A stretch of DNA of 64,000 nt from an uncultured Bacteroidales bacterium (GTDB taxonomy: Bacteria; Bacteroidota; Bacteroidia; Bacteroidales; P3). The position numbers and the translations under genes are program-made. The DNA lies in contig ONDE01000007.1 in the NCBI GenBank assembly GCA_900316515.1, positions 62,001-126,000 on the forward strand, read 5' to 3'. Of the stretch, positions 8,194-17,356 are shown one piece after another; position 1 is the first letter of the stretch, and each line of letters begins with the position of its first letter. The notes under the pieces are model-generated. The model was not told where the DNA came from. It ran no database searches and worked only from the letters and a program-made list of their open reading frames with translations.

Positions 8194-9519
8194 TTACCAT
8201 TCATATTCCCAATCTTTTTCGTTGTCTTGCTCGGACTCTATGTACACCTCTTCGCGCTCTTCGCGGTCGCGCAGACGGAAGAGACGTCCGAGCCAGTCGT
8301 CTTTCTTGGAGTGCACACGAGTCTGCCGGTTCTTGTCTTCCTCAATGATACGTGCCAGCTGGCTGGCATATCCTTCCACATAATTGTGGTTGGCCGTTGG
8401 GTCGCGGTGGATGACAGCGCCCGTGTAATAGTGACGCAGCACCGAGTCATAACTATAGCCAAGCGAGACCATGCGGATGGCCCCCTCCTGGCTAAGTCCC
8501 ACTCCATGACCATATCCGTGGCCATCGAGAATCACCGATGCGCTGGCGCTATCGACACTGACGGAGAAGTATGTCGACTTGAGCTGCCAGTCGGCACGGA
8601 TTCTTGTGAGCGGTATGCCCAGCAGACGCACCTGCCGCTCGACCTGCTGGAAATGCAGCAGTGTGTCAAGTATAGCACTGTCGGCAATGTCTATCTTGTG
8701 ATTCTTTCTGAAATAGGCAAGCCAGCGGTCGATACTTATGGTCTTAGTCCATTCGCTCTGCCGCATACCGAAGGAGAAGGTATCCACAACCGAGCGCAAA
8801 TAAGGAAGGGCTGCCTTCCATACATCCTCAGAATTGGCCGTCTGCCCACCGGAATTGGAATGGAAGGGAGTCTCTATCAGGACGCCGGCAGAGTCCACAA
8901 GGGTCTCACCGCTGCTTTCTATGGCACCCATCATTATGTCGGGCCGCACACAGCGGTTGAGGTAAGCCTGGCAGTGGACATTGTCGCAGAAATTGTAGCC
9001 ATCGGCGGCATGCTTGCCCCTGTTGCGGAGAGCCCATGTGCGGCTGATGATAGCCTGGATACGGAAGACATCGGTCTGTTGGCCATAAATCTCGCTCTGG
9101 ACCACCCCGGCGATATAAGTCTCGAACTCCACTTCGGAAAGCATCAACAGGTTGCCATCAAGAGGTTTCACAACAAGGTTACCCTCATAGGTGCGCTGCT
9201 TGCAGTTGGTCGGATTCAGACAGAGGATACAAGCTGTATCGGTAGCCTCGAGACGAAGCGAGTCGACAAGGCCATAATCATCGTCATTGACGCTGACATG
9301 CAGTTTGCCACCCTCGGTGCGGATTAGCACCGAGCGACCTTCGCCCAACATATCTTCGAGCAGACTGTCGCCGTCGGCATAAAGATTATAGTTTCCAAGG
9401 TCGAAGGACACATTCAACGTAGCCACATTGTTGGTGGAGTAGAGGCGTACACGGACTTGGTCGGCATATGCGGCCTGTAGATTCAGCAGAAGAAGTAGTA
9501 TGAGCAGTAGCCTTTTCAT
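8194..9519 (-). CDS. SpoIID/LytB domain-containing exported protein
   Basis: A 441-residue exported protein with signal peptide MKRLLLILLLLLNLQAAYA. The central SpoIID domain shows the family motifs 'LSEVEFETYIAGVVQSEIYG', 'QAIISRTWALRN' and the diagnostic GHGYGHGVGLSQEGA near residue 335. SpoIID of sporeformers is a lytic transglycosylase on peptidoglycan stems. Bacteroidota do not sporulate, and these homologues are thought to act in cell-wall remodelling. The C-terminal tail is charged (EEREEVYIESEQDNEKD). Its start overlaps the lpxB stop by 4 bases (ATGA), so the two are translationally coupled. Confidence 0.85.
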   Translation of the reverse strand: MKRLLLILLLLLNLQAAYADQVRVRLYSTNNVATLNVSFDLGNYNLYADGDSLLEDMLGEGRSVLIRTEGGKLHVSVNDDDYGLVDSLRLEATDTACILCLNPTNCKQRTYEGNLVVKPLDGNLLMLSEVEFETYIAGVVQSEIYGQQTDVFRIQAIISRTWALRNRGKHAADGYNFCDNVHCQAYLNRCVRPDIMMGAIESSGETLVDSAGVLIETPFHSNSGGQTANSEDVWKAALPYLRSVVDTFSFGMRQSEWTKTISIDRWLAYFRKNHKIDIADSAILDTLLHFQQVERQVRLLGIPLTRIRADWQLKSTYFSVSVDSASASVILDGHGYGHGVGLSQEGAIRMVSLGYSYDSVLRHYYTGAVIHRDPTANHNYVEGYASQLARIIEEDKNRQTRVHSKKDDWLGRLFRLRDREEREEVYIESEQDNEKDWEYEW

Positions 9520-10622
9520 TTGATAATATCGATAATTGCTTGTGCTGTACGTTTGCTGGCGCCACTTCCGGAGAGGAGTTCCCGCATATGGGCATATTGG
9601 GTGAACATGCGAATACGATTGGACTCATCGGAGGTGACAAGTTGGAATTCCCGTTCCAAACGAGTTGGGTTGAAGTCTTCTTGTATCAACTCGGTGACAA
9701 TGGTACTGTCGGCAATAAGATTAACCAATGAGATATAGCGTATGCGACGACTCACTATGCTCTTGGCGATAGCTATCGACAGCGGATTGGCGCGGTAACA
9801 GACTACCTGGGGCACGTTGAAGAGTGCCGTCTCGAGGGTGGCGGTGCCAGAACATACCACAGCAGCATAGGCCGAAGCTAACAGAGGATAGGTCTGGTCG
9901 TAGACCACCTCGACATTGCTTTCCTCTGGGATAAGGTTTCGGTAGAGTTTTTCACCCAGGAGGCTCATGCCAGCCACAATAAAACGGTATTCGGGATGAC
10001 TGTTGGCCAACTTGACCATCAGCGGCAGACTCCGTTTCAACTCTTGACGACGGCTGCCAGGCAGCAAGGCGACAACAGATCGATCACCACGGAAAGCCGG
10101 CTCGAAGAGGTTGTCCTTGACGGCGTCGAGCAACGGATGACCTACATATTTGGCCTGCGGCATATTGTTCTCGGCAAAGAAACGCTGCTCGAAGGGCAGT
10201 ATATAGCAGAGAAGGTCTAAGGAACGCCGCATGCTTTTAAGCCTGCCCTTCTTCCACGCCCACAGGTTGGGCGAGATATAATGTGCAGTGCGGAACCCTT
10301 GCTCCTTTGCCCAGCTTTCAATCTTGAGGTTGAAGCCTGGGTAGTCGATGCCCACAACAACATCAGGGCGGTATGCAGCGATATCTTTTTTGCAGAAAGC
10401 TATATTACCCAGCACAGTGCGCAGATGGACAGCCACCTCGACAAAGCCCATGATGGCCAAGTCGCGTATATGCCGCACAGGTGCAGAGCCTGCCACAGCA
10501 GCCATACCGTCGCCGCCCCAAAAGCGAAACTCCGCTGCAGGATCCTCTTCCCGCAACGCCCGCATAAGGTTGGCCCCATGCAGGTCGCCCGACGCTTCAC
10601 CGGCTATGACATAATATTTCAT
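9516..10622 (-). CDS. lpxB: Lipid-A-disaccharide synthase LpxB
   Basis: A 368-residue family GT19 glycosyltransferase that joins UDP-2,3-diacylglucosamine and lipid X to make the lipid A disaccharide at the inner membrane. The N-terminal YYVIAGEASGDLHGANLMRAL is the classical LpxB start; GIDYPGFNLKIESWAKEQG, YISPNLWAWKKGR, LLPGSRRQELKR and CSGTATLETALF follow at the expected places. Length is normal for the family. It starts directly after the stop of the small membrane protein and overlaps the SpoIID-like gene, within the same operon. Confidence 0.96.
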   Translation of the reverse strand: MKYYVIAGEASGDLHGANLMRALREEDPAAEFRFWGGDGMAAVAGSAPVRHIRDLAIMGFVEVAVHLRTVLGNIAFCKKDIAAYRPDVVVGIDYPGFNLKIESWAKEQGFRTAHYISPNLWAWKKGRLKSMRRSLDLLCYILPFEQRFFAENNMPQAKYVGHPLLDAVKDNLFEPAFRGDRSVVALLPGSRRQELKRSLPLMVKLANSHPEYRFIVAGMSLLGEKLYRNLIPEESNVEVVYDQTYPLLASAYAAVVCSGTATLETALFNVPQVVCYRANPLSIAIAKSIVSRRIRYISLVNLIADSTIVTELIQEDFNPTRLEREFQLVTSDESNRIRMFTQYAHMRELLSGSGASKRTAQAIIDIIK

Positions 10623-10916
10623 CTACAAGACTAGAATTCGTGCTTTGAGGATATAGATCATAAAGGCCAGGAAGGTGACAAAAAGCACCACGATGAGTGT
10701 CTTGGTGACCTTCAGCTGTTCCCGCTTGCGGGCGTAATGGTGCAACACCAATATCAGCGGTATGAACATGCCGCCGAACCATCGTATATGGGCACCTATC
10801 GGCTCTCCGGCTATGAGCAGGCCAACAACCAGCACTATGCAGAAGCCCACCTCGGCACCGAGGCCTGCAACGATGCCCACTATCGGGCGGTCTTGGGAGA
10901 AGAACTTCTTAATCAT
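10623..10916 (-). CDS. Small inner-membrane protein of unknown function
   Basis: A 97-residue protein with three predicted membrane segments (about 12-36, 45-60 and 72-92) separated by short basic loops such as HHYARKREQLKVTK. It has no motif I recognise. It sits 3 bases after surE and directly abuts lpxB, so it is co-expressed with these genes. A small membrane protein at this position is common in Bacteroidales, but its role is not known to me. Confidence 0.7.
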   Translation of the reverse strand: MIKKFFSQDRPIVGIVAGLGAEVGFCIVLVVGLLIAGEPIGAHIRWFGGMFIPLILVLHHYARKREQLKVTKTLIVVLFVTFLAFMIYILKARILVL

Positions 10917-10919
10917 TGC

Positions 10920-11681
10920 CTATTGCATCATGTTGTTTATTTTATCAATAGCGGCATAGTGGGTGTAGTCGCTGTGTATCGGCACCACAGACACATAACC
11001 TTCCCTCAGCGCTGTCTCATCACTGTCTGAAGGAGGATTGTCGCACAAAAACTTACCTGTGAGCCAATAGTACGGCCTACCTATTGGGTCGACGCGTTTT
11101 TCAAAACTATCCTTCCACATGGCCTTGGCTTCACAGCATACACGTATGCCTTTGATATCGGCGGCAGGCAATCGCGGGATATTGACATTCAGCGACACGC
11201 CTTCGGGCAGTCCCTGCACCAATACGCGATCGATAATGTGGCGCACGTATGGTACCGATGGCTCAAAGTCGGCCTCGTGACTATGGTTGAGCAGAGAGAA
11301 TCCAATGGCGCAAAAGCCCATTACCGATGCTTCTATAACAGCGCCCATGGTGCCACTATAGAGAACATTGATGGAACTGTTGCTGCCATGGTTGATACCA
11401 GACAGGATCAGGTCTGGCTTGCGAGGACAGAAATGTTCCACCGCAAGTTTCACACAGTCCACCGGAGTACCGTCGCATGCATAGACACTTATCCCACCGT
11501 CCTTTCTGACCTCGTAGACGCGCAACGGACGTTCGCTGGTGAGGCTTAAACCTTTACCCGAAGCATTTCGTTCCGGAGCCATCACCACTACGTCGCCGAA
11601 CTCACCGGCGACTTCGCACAACGTGCCTAGTCCCTTGGCGGCAACGCCGTCATCATTAGTTATGAGTATCAACGGCCTCAT
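10920..11681 (-). CDS. surE: 5'/3'-nucleotidase SurE
   Basis: A 253-residue metal-dependent nucleoside monophosphate phosphatase. The N-terminal metal site PLILITNDDGVAAKGL and the SGINHGSNSSINVLYSGTMGA motif are those of SurE. Family length is about 250 residues. It overlaps the upstream DUF4340 gene by 4 bases and precedes the small membrane protein and lpxB. SurE next to lpxB is a recurrent Bacteroidota arrangement. Confidence 0.95.
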   Translation of the reverse strand: MRPLILITNDDGVAAKGLGTLCEVAGEFGDVVVMAPERNASGKGLSLTSERPLRVYEVRKDGGISVYACDGTPVDCVKLAVEHFCPRKPDLILSGINHGSNSSINVLYSGTMGAVIEASVMGFCAIGFSLLNHSHEADFEPSVPYVRHIIDRVLVQGLPEGVSLNVNIPRLPAADIKGIRVCCEAKAMWKDSFEKRVDPIGRPYYWLTGKFLCDNPPSDSDETALREGYVSVVPIHSDYTHYAAIDKINNMMQ

Positions 11682-12754
11682 TCATCGTACAGTGTTTTGT
11701 TGCCACCCATGAAATAGCTGGCAGGCTGCATGATATTGTCGAACACATTGTACTGGATAAGCACCGTGTCGGTGTTGTCGAGCACAGCATAGAGCCTATT
11801 GATGTCAAAAAGCTCATACGAGTCGGTATTGCCAACAGCGGCAAGGTCGTCAGGATTGTTGTACTTGATGTATGTCTTCATCTCGCGGGTACGGCCGTCG
11901 GTGTCGGTGATACGCAGTATGGCACGCGGAGTACCACTGATACAACTGTCGGCATTGCTGTTGGGTACTATGGCCGCAAACTCATCGAAATTGAGCCATG
12001 TAAACGATGCCAGCATCTGGGCCACTCTCGCCGTGTCGAATCCTTCGGCGCGGCGCTGTCCCAGCGGCCATTCCATGTCGAACCCCTCGCCGTTGGCCAC
12101 AATAGCGAACGATTCCTGCGGCATGGCCGGTATATCCAGTTGCACACGCTGTATCTGTCGAACATTGAGGTCCACTATACAATGGCTGCGCCACTTCAGC
12201 GGGTCTGTGACAAAACGTGGCGTCAGAAAACCTCGGAAACCAGGTATATGTATAACACACGGCACCTTGTCGCCATCGCGGAACATATAGCTGGCCATCA
12301 TATCCTGCGTCTCGCGGCCCACATAATAGGTCACGGCAAGCCGTTCCTTGGCGAACAGCTGCAGCCGACCGCCGAACCAGTCGATCAAAGGCTTCTTCTG
12401 GTAAACCTCCACCTTGATGGCATGAGCCGAGAGGTCTTTGATGATCGTGGGCACAGCTGCACGGTTCACCTGCTGGCGAATGCGCATATCGTGCAATGTC
12501 TCAAGAAGCATATCTATAACGGGCTGGTTGGCTTCGTAGGTGTTATCCACCATCCACAACGAGTCCCCTACACGGGTAAGCAACACGGAACCATCTTGTT
12601 TGTCGGCAAGATATATGCGCGTAATGGTCGAGGTATCTTCGATATGGTAGTCCTGACTGAAGGTGGCTTTGCGAGAACCAGTAAGATAGACGACCAGCGC
12701 CACTATTCCAACCGCCACCACGGCGGCAATAATTATGATGTTTCTCTTCTTCAT
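11678..12754 (-). CDS. DUF4340 domain protein, partner of the GldG-like protein
   Basis: A 358-residue protein with one N-terminal membrane anchor (KRNIIIIAAVVAVGIVALVVYLTG) and a periplasmic DUF4340 domain. The pattern 'IYLADKQDGSVLLTRVGDSLWMVDNTYEANQPVIDMLLETL' is typical of DUF4340. These proteins are regularly encoded beside GldG/ABC-2 auxiliary genes. Here the start overlaps the stop of the GldFG gene by 4 bases, so the pair is translationally coupled. Its molecular role is unknown; I infer it belongs to the same exporter-like complex. Confidence 0.8.
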   Translation of the reverse strand: MKKRNIIIIAAVVAVGIVALVVYLTGSRKATFSQDYHIEDTSTITRIYLADKQDGSVLLTRVGDSLWMVDNTYEANQPVIDMLLETLHDMRIRQQVNRAAVPTIIKDLSAHAIKVEVYQKKPLIDWFGGRLQLFAKERLAVTYYVGRETQDMMASYMFRDGDKVPCVIHIPGFRGFLTPRFVTDPLKWRSHCIVDLNVRQIQRVQLDIPAMPQESFAIVANGEGFDMEWPLGQRRAEGFDTARVAQMLASFTWLNFDEFAAIVPNSNADSCISGTPRAILRITDTDGRTREMKTYIKYNNPDDLAAVGNTDSYELFDINRLYAVLDNTDTVLIQYNVFDNIMQPASYFMGGNKTLYDE

Positions 12755-15246
12755 TTGCGGTATTTTTTACGTCTGGCCACAGCCATCACTCCGCCAGCGG
12801 CAGCAAGCAAGGCAATGGGGATGACAATATTTATGACCTGATACTTGGTGCGTTCGTCTTGGACCTTCTTCACGTTGAGCTTGCGCAACTTAACATTGCG
12901 CGAACGCGAAGCCATCAGCCCCTCGTCGCCAGCAAGATAGTTTACAGCACCAAGCAACAGTTCCTTGTTGGCATATTGTGTCTGCGTGTAGTAGTCGTAA
13001 CCCAGAGGAAGCACAGCCCCTTCGGCAGCCACAAAGCGGTTCTTCACCACATCGCCGTCGCTGATAACTATCATCGCCGTAGGCTCACTCTTCTCGCGGA
13101 AACCCATGGCAGCCTGACTGGTGAAATGAGGCGACAGGCGGTTGCGCCACGCCGAACGGAACTCACCCTCCAGCAGCACAGCCACAGGGCAGTTGCTCTT
13201 GTTATACAGCCGCTGGTCGGGGTCAACATTGGCATCGGCAAGGTCCACCATCACCGGGGCGTTCTTAACCCTGGTATACTCCGATGTGGTCAGCAGCACG
13301 GTCTTACGGATATCGTTGTCGATAAGGTCTATGGTGCTGACAAAGTCGGTCTTTATAAGGTCGAGGTTGCGAACGATGGGATGGTCGCTTGTCGGGACCA
13401 ATTCGGGGAAATAATACCAGGGGCGGAACTCAAACTGCGGCTTCTCGCCAACCATGCCCGTCTGCATCGGTATAGGCCGGCAACGGATGTCCATCACAAG
13501 ATCCGGGTTCACACGCACCCCGTAGGTAAACAGCATCTCGTCGAGTCCCAAGGGAAAGCGGGTGGCCACAAACTGTCCACGGCTGGCCAGACTGTCCAGG
13601 TCTGCATCCAAAGGATCGATAAGCCACAACACCTTGCCACCATACATCACATATTGGTCCAATATATACAAATCCTGCTCAGAGAAAGGCTTTGTAGGCT
13701 TGGCCACAATCAGCAGGTCGTAATGGTTGTAGAAACGGTATGTCGTGTCACCCTCGCCAGCAACCTGCCGATGTGCCGTCAAGGCCTGTATCTTACCGTC
13801 GATGGTTACAGTATCCAGCGAATAGAACTCCTGCAGGCTGCGTTGGAAGTCATACAACACAGGACCTGCCAATTCACCATGCCCTTGAAGGAAGCCTATG
13901 CTCTTCTTCTCGCCACGGGCCAACGCACGGACAGCGCTGCTCAACGTATATTCCAGGTTCTGTATGCTGTTGTTAAGTTGGTCTGCATCGCTAACATACT
14001 TCTGGCTCTGCAGAAGCTGCACCGTCGTTTCCCGACCACGGTAGTATACATCAACTGCAGGAATGAGTATCTGCTGCGTCACGCTGTTGCCTTCACGCAC
14101 CTGTATCTGCGCCGGCTGTATCCCCTTTCCGGCGAGTTTCTGGTAGAACATCTGCTGCTCATCGTGGTCGGTGAAACTGTTTGGGTCAAAGAACTCATAG
14201 TCTACATTGCCATTATAGGCACGGAACTGGTTGAGCATCTCTTTCGTCTCGTTCTGCAGTCGCTTGAAGTCGGCAGGAAGCTCGCCCTCCAGGTACACTC
14301 GGAACAACACCGGTTCGTCGATTTTCTTCAACATCTCCTTGGTGTGTTTCGATAAAGTATAGCGACGTTCCGAGGTCAAGTCGAGGCGTAGGAACAGCCA
14401 GTTGCTTATCACATTCACGAAGATTACTATCAACACCGTTGCCACCATCTCTATAAGATTGGAAGCAATCGGCGTTCTGTTGGTTTTCTTCTTTTCTCCT
14501 TTAATCCCACCCACTTTCCACATACGGCTCTGCAACACCATGCGCGTAGCCATTAGGAAGAGTGCCATGACGCTTGCGAAATATATCACGTCTCTGGTGT
14601 CGACCACTCCGCGGCTGATGCTCTCATAGTGATGCGCTGTACCCAGGGCTTTAACAAACAGGTCACCGTTGCCAAACAGGCTCATGCGGTAAAGGCTTTC
14701 AAAGCCCAGATAGGACACCGCACACAGCAAGGCCGCCAAGACAAACGACACAATCTGGTTGGAGCTCAGCGACGAGCAGAAAAGTCCTATCGCCACAAAA
14801 GCACCGCCAAGCAGCAACAATCCTATATACGAGCCCACAACACCTCCTGTGTCAATATTACCCACCGGGTCGCCAAGTGCATAGACACTAAAGTATGCCA
14901 CCAGCGTTGGCAGCAGCGAGATGAGCACCAATGTCCATGCGGCGAGGAATTTCGCCCACACTATAGCCCAGTCGCTCAACGGACGAGTCATCAACATTTC
15001 CATGGTACCTATACGTCTCTCCTCGGCCATGCTGCGCATGGTGATGGCGGGAATCAAAAACAGATACAGGAACGGCCCTATCAGGAACAAGCCGTCAAGT
15101 CCGGCATAGCCGTAGTCCATGATGTTGAAGTCACTCTTCAGCACCCATAGCATCAGTCCCGTCAACACAAGGAACACCCCTATAATCAGATATCCTGTTA
15201 TCGACGAGAAGAATCCTCTTAGTTCTTTCTTGTAAAGTGTAAACAT
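12751..15246 (-). CDS. GldF-GldG fusion: ABC-2 permease plus auxiliary domain
   Basis: An 831-residue protein. Residues 1 to about 235 are an ABC-2 permease with six membrane segments (LYKKELRGFFSSITGYLIIGVFLVL...), matching GldF. After a basic linker (GGIKGEKKKTNRTP) come a second anchor and a large extracytoplasmic GldG-type region with 'SERRYTLSKHTKEMLKKIDEPVLFRVYLEG' and a C-terminal membrane segment near 810. GldF and GldG are usually separate proteins that, with ATPase GldA, form an ABC complex needed for gliding in Flavobacterium; many non-gliders also have them. No gldA lies next to it. I use the ATG at 15246; the frame also offers a TTG nine codons earlier. Confidence 0.85.
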   Translation of the reverse strand: MFTLYKKELRGFFSSITGYLIIGVFLVLTGLMLWVLKSDFNIMDYGYAGLDGLFLIGPFLYLFLIPAITMRSMAEERRIGTMEMLMTRPLSDWAIVWAKFLAAWTLVLISLLPTLVAYFSVYALGDPVGNIDTGGVVGSYIGLLLLGGAFVAIGLFCSSLSSNQIVSFVLAALLCAVSYLGFESLYRMSLFGNGDLFVKALGTAHHYESISRGVVDTRDVIYFASVMALFLMATRMVLQSRMWKVGGIKGEKKKTNRTPIASNLIEMVATVLIVIFVNVISNWLFLRLDLTSERRYTLSKHTKEMLKKIDEPVLFRVYLEGELPADFKRLQNETKEMLNQFRAYNGNVDYEFFDPNSFTDHDEQQMFYQKLAGKGIQPAQIQVREGNSVTQQILIPAVDVYYRGRETTVQLLQSQKYVSDADQLNNSIQNLEYTLSSAVRALARGEKKSIGFLQGHGELAGPVLYDFQRSLQEFYSLDTVTIDGKIQALTAHRQVAGEGDTTYRFYNHYDLLIVAKPTKPFSEQDLYILDQYVMYGGKVLWLIDPLDADLDSLASRGQFVATRFPLGLDEMLFTYGVRVNPDLVMDIRCRPIPMQTGMVGEKPQFEFRPWYYFPELVPTSDHPIVRNLDLIKTDFVSTIDLIDNDIRKTVLLTTSEYTRVKNAPVMVDLADANVDPDQRLYNKSNCPVAVLLEGEFRSAWRNRLSPHFTSQAAMGFREKSEPTAMIVISDGDVVKNRFVAAEGAVLPLGYDYYTQTQYANKELLLGAVNYLAGDEGLMASRSRNVKLRKLNVKKVQDERTKYQVINIVIPIALLAAAGGVMAVARRKKYRK

Positions 15247-15281
15247 AGTTGGTTTGTAGTTAAACACAAGCAATCATCCAT

Positions 15282-16847
15282 TCACTTCCTTCTTTCACCC
15301 TTGCTTTGCAGACTGCGGCCCATATAAAGGCCTTCGCCCAGTTCCGCCACCGTTTCGGCCACAAGCTGTGCCGTGATACCGAGGATGCGTCGGTCAATAT
15401 TCTCCCACATGTCGCCGGTCACACGGGTATAATGCATGCCATCGTGCGTGGTCACCACCATCGAAGGTATACCCAAGGCATCAAAGGCTCTAGCGTCACC
15501 GCGAAGTGTTGTCGGCTCGCCGCCGCGCACCACATTGCGACGTCCTGCCACAGTGTCGCGCGAAATGGGTATGTCGCACAGCGCGGGGTACACAGCGTTG
15601 CCAAGCACCACCACACTATCACCATAACCCACATTCTGCACACCAACGAAAGCCTCTACACGACGCATCTGAGGATATGTCTGCACAAACACACGCGACC
15701 CAAGGAACTGCTGCTCCCCACCGCTGAAGAATACAAACAACACGCTACGCTTCGGACGTATATCCTTACTGCTCAGCACTCGCGCCGTTTCCAGAAGTGT
15801 GGCCACTCCTGAGGCATTGATGTCGGCACCAGGGAAAAGACAGGTCTCACCCTGTATGCCCTGACCATCGAGGCATGCCCCGACAACAATATACTCCTTG
15901 GCAAGACTCTTGTCACTGCCCTCAAGCAACGCCACCACATTGCCCGTTGGGGCAGCCTGCCGATAGCGGGCATTGACATCAATCTCGCACTTCTTCAGCA
16001 GCGAGAAACTCTGTATCTTGTGGTTCGAGCCAAGCTGGTCGATACAATAATCCAACGGCTTCTTCTCTCCGTCGAAAATCTCTCGGCCACAGTCCAATGT
16101 CAGATGCAGGATGGGGAATGTGGCCAAGTGCGGCAGCTCGCCACACCACACGCGTGCCTGAGCCTCGTCGGGCAGACACGACGTGCTGACATTGATAGCC
16201 AGCATGCCTATGGCCCCGTGGCGCTCAGCCGTGCGTGCCTTGTCGCGCAACGTACGATAACGATCCGTAACCGTTGTCGGCAACCAGTTCGGAACAGCCG
16301 TAAGAACAACAACCACCTTGCCCTTCACATCCACATCACGATACTCATTGAACGAGCCGTCATCAACACCATAACCACAGAAAACCATCTGGGCATCGAC
16401 ATATCCGCGTCCCGTCACACCGGCACAGCAGAACTCGTTGCCCAGCGTGAACACCCTGCGGTCGCCTTCGGCTGTGGCAGCACCACCAGCCGACGACGAC
16501 TGACCGCCGCCAAGAGGCATGCGGCGCACATTGAACTTGCAATTCTCCACCTCGTTGCACTCAACAGCAAAACTCGCCGACTTCTGCAACTTGGCGCCAT
16601 ATTGTTCCATAACACGCCCCACATAGTCCGCAGCACGGTCGAAACCAGCCGAACCGGCCATACGCCCCTCGTAGGTCTCCGACGACAATTCGATAATGTG
16701 CTTCATCACACTGTCGGTATTCACCGTAGGCATGGGAATAGCTTCGCGCTTCACAACACCGCCCCTCTGTCCGAAAACAGGTGCTACGGCACCGTCAACA
16801 GCCAAAAAAGCGGCCAAAATCATCACAACATAGAACTTTTTGCTCAT
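15282..16847 (-). CDS. Exported M28-family peptidase-like protein with altered metal site
   Basis: A 521-residue exported protein with a signal peptide (to about residue 26), an inserted PA-like domain (about 120-260) and an M28 zinc-peptidase fold. The M28 signature is altered. Where active enzymes have AHYDHxG, this has GACLDGQG. GADDNASG reads GADINASG, and the catalytic Glu-Glu pair (SGEEQG) reads SGGEQQ. The downstream HYTRVTGDMWENID with the last His is kept. I infer reduced or lost aminopeptidase activity, or a different metal site using Cys. It is the first gene of the long minus-strand run and is followed 36 bases later by GldFG. Confidence 0.78.
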   Translation of the reverse strand: MSKKFYVVMILAAFLAVDGAVAPVFGQRGGVVKREAIPMPTVNTDSVMKHIIELSSETYEGRMAGSAGFDRAADYVGRVMEQYGAKLQKSASFAVECNEVENCKFNVRRMPLGGGQSSSAGGAATAEGDRRVFTLGNEFCCAGVTGRGYVDAQMVFCGYGVDDGSFNEYRDVDVKGKVVVVLTAVPNWLPTTVTDRYRTLRDKARTAERHGAIGMLAINVSTSCLPDEAQARVWCGELPHLATFPILHLTLDCGREIFDGEKKPLDYCIDQLGSNHKIQSFSLLKKCEIDVNARYRQAAPTGNVVALLEGSDKSLAKEYIVVGACLDGQGIQGETCLFPGADINASGVATLLETARVLSSKDIRPKRSVLFVFFSGGEQQFLGSRVFVQTYPQMRRVEAFVGVQNVGYGDSVVVLGNAVYPALCDIPISRDTVAGRRNVVRGGEPTTLRGDARAFDALGIPSMVVTTHDGMHYTRVTGDMWENIDRRILGITAQLVAETVAELGEGLYMGRSLQSKGERRK

Positions 16848-16924
16848 ATTGTCTTATTATTATTAATTTATTATATACTATACTTCAAGCACTTGCACCA
16901 CCACAGGCACAAAATGCAGATAAG

Positions 16925-16955
16925 CAAAGGTACAAAAAATTCCGCAATTACCAAA
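16925..16955 (-). promoter_or_regulatory. Bacteroidota-type promoter for the M28-to-rimO operon
   Basis: On the minus strand, TTTG (16952-16955) is followed after exactly 19 bases by TACCTTTG (16925-16932). This matches the Bacteroidota consensus TTTG-N19-TAnnTTTG. It lies about 80 bases upstream of the M28-like gene and points toward it. Confidence 0.7.
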
Positions 16956-17006
16956 AAAAAGTACAATCCCACTTTTACACTTCACATAGTGACTTGGCGT
17001 TTCTAC

Positions 17007-17185
17007 TTCCTCTCACCTAACTCTCACCTAACTCTCACTTACTGCTCACATACTACTCACTTACTGCTCACTTACTACTCACTTACTACCCACTTACTGC
17101 TCACATACTACTCACTTACTACCCACTTACTACCCACCCCCTACTCACTTCCCCAGCACTTTCCCAAGCACTTCCCCAGCACTCC
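17007..17185. repeat. Degenerate 11-base tandem repeat array
   Basis: The 509-base gap between the divergent M28-like and ftsE genes holds about 180 bases of tandem repeats. The clearest part (17034-17135) has nine to ten units of CTCACTTACTA with single-base variants (CTCACTTACTG, CTCACATACTA, CCCACTTACTA). Units of TCTCACCTAAC precede it, and looser CACTTCCCCAG units follow. The period stays at 11 while the sequence drifts. Outside the array the gap holds the two divergent promoters and no gene I can support. Confidence 0.92.
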
Positions 17186-17299
17186 CTGTTGTCCCTCTAC
17201 ATGGTGCGCGTGTCGACGGCGAAAGGGGCGGCCACGCGGAGACTGATAGTGCAGTAGGCACTTTTCACTCTCCAAATCAGGACATGGCGGAAAAAAGTT

Positions 17300-17330
17300 T
17301 TTGCCATGTCCCGATTTTTGTGTATTTTTG
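17300..17330 (+). promoter_or_regulatory. Bacteroidota-type promoter for ftsE
   Basis: TTTG (17300-17303), then 19 bases, then TATTTTTG (17323-17330). This is a full match to the consensus, 27 bases ahead of the ftsE-like start codon. Confidence 0.8.
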
Positions 17331-17356
17331 CAGCGCATTAATTATAGTCTGAAACG

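Noticed and set aside
16990..17190. The 11-base array first looked like a possible CRISPR.
   Set aside because: Units are contiguous with no unique spacers, far too short for CRISPR repeats, and no cas genes are nearby.
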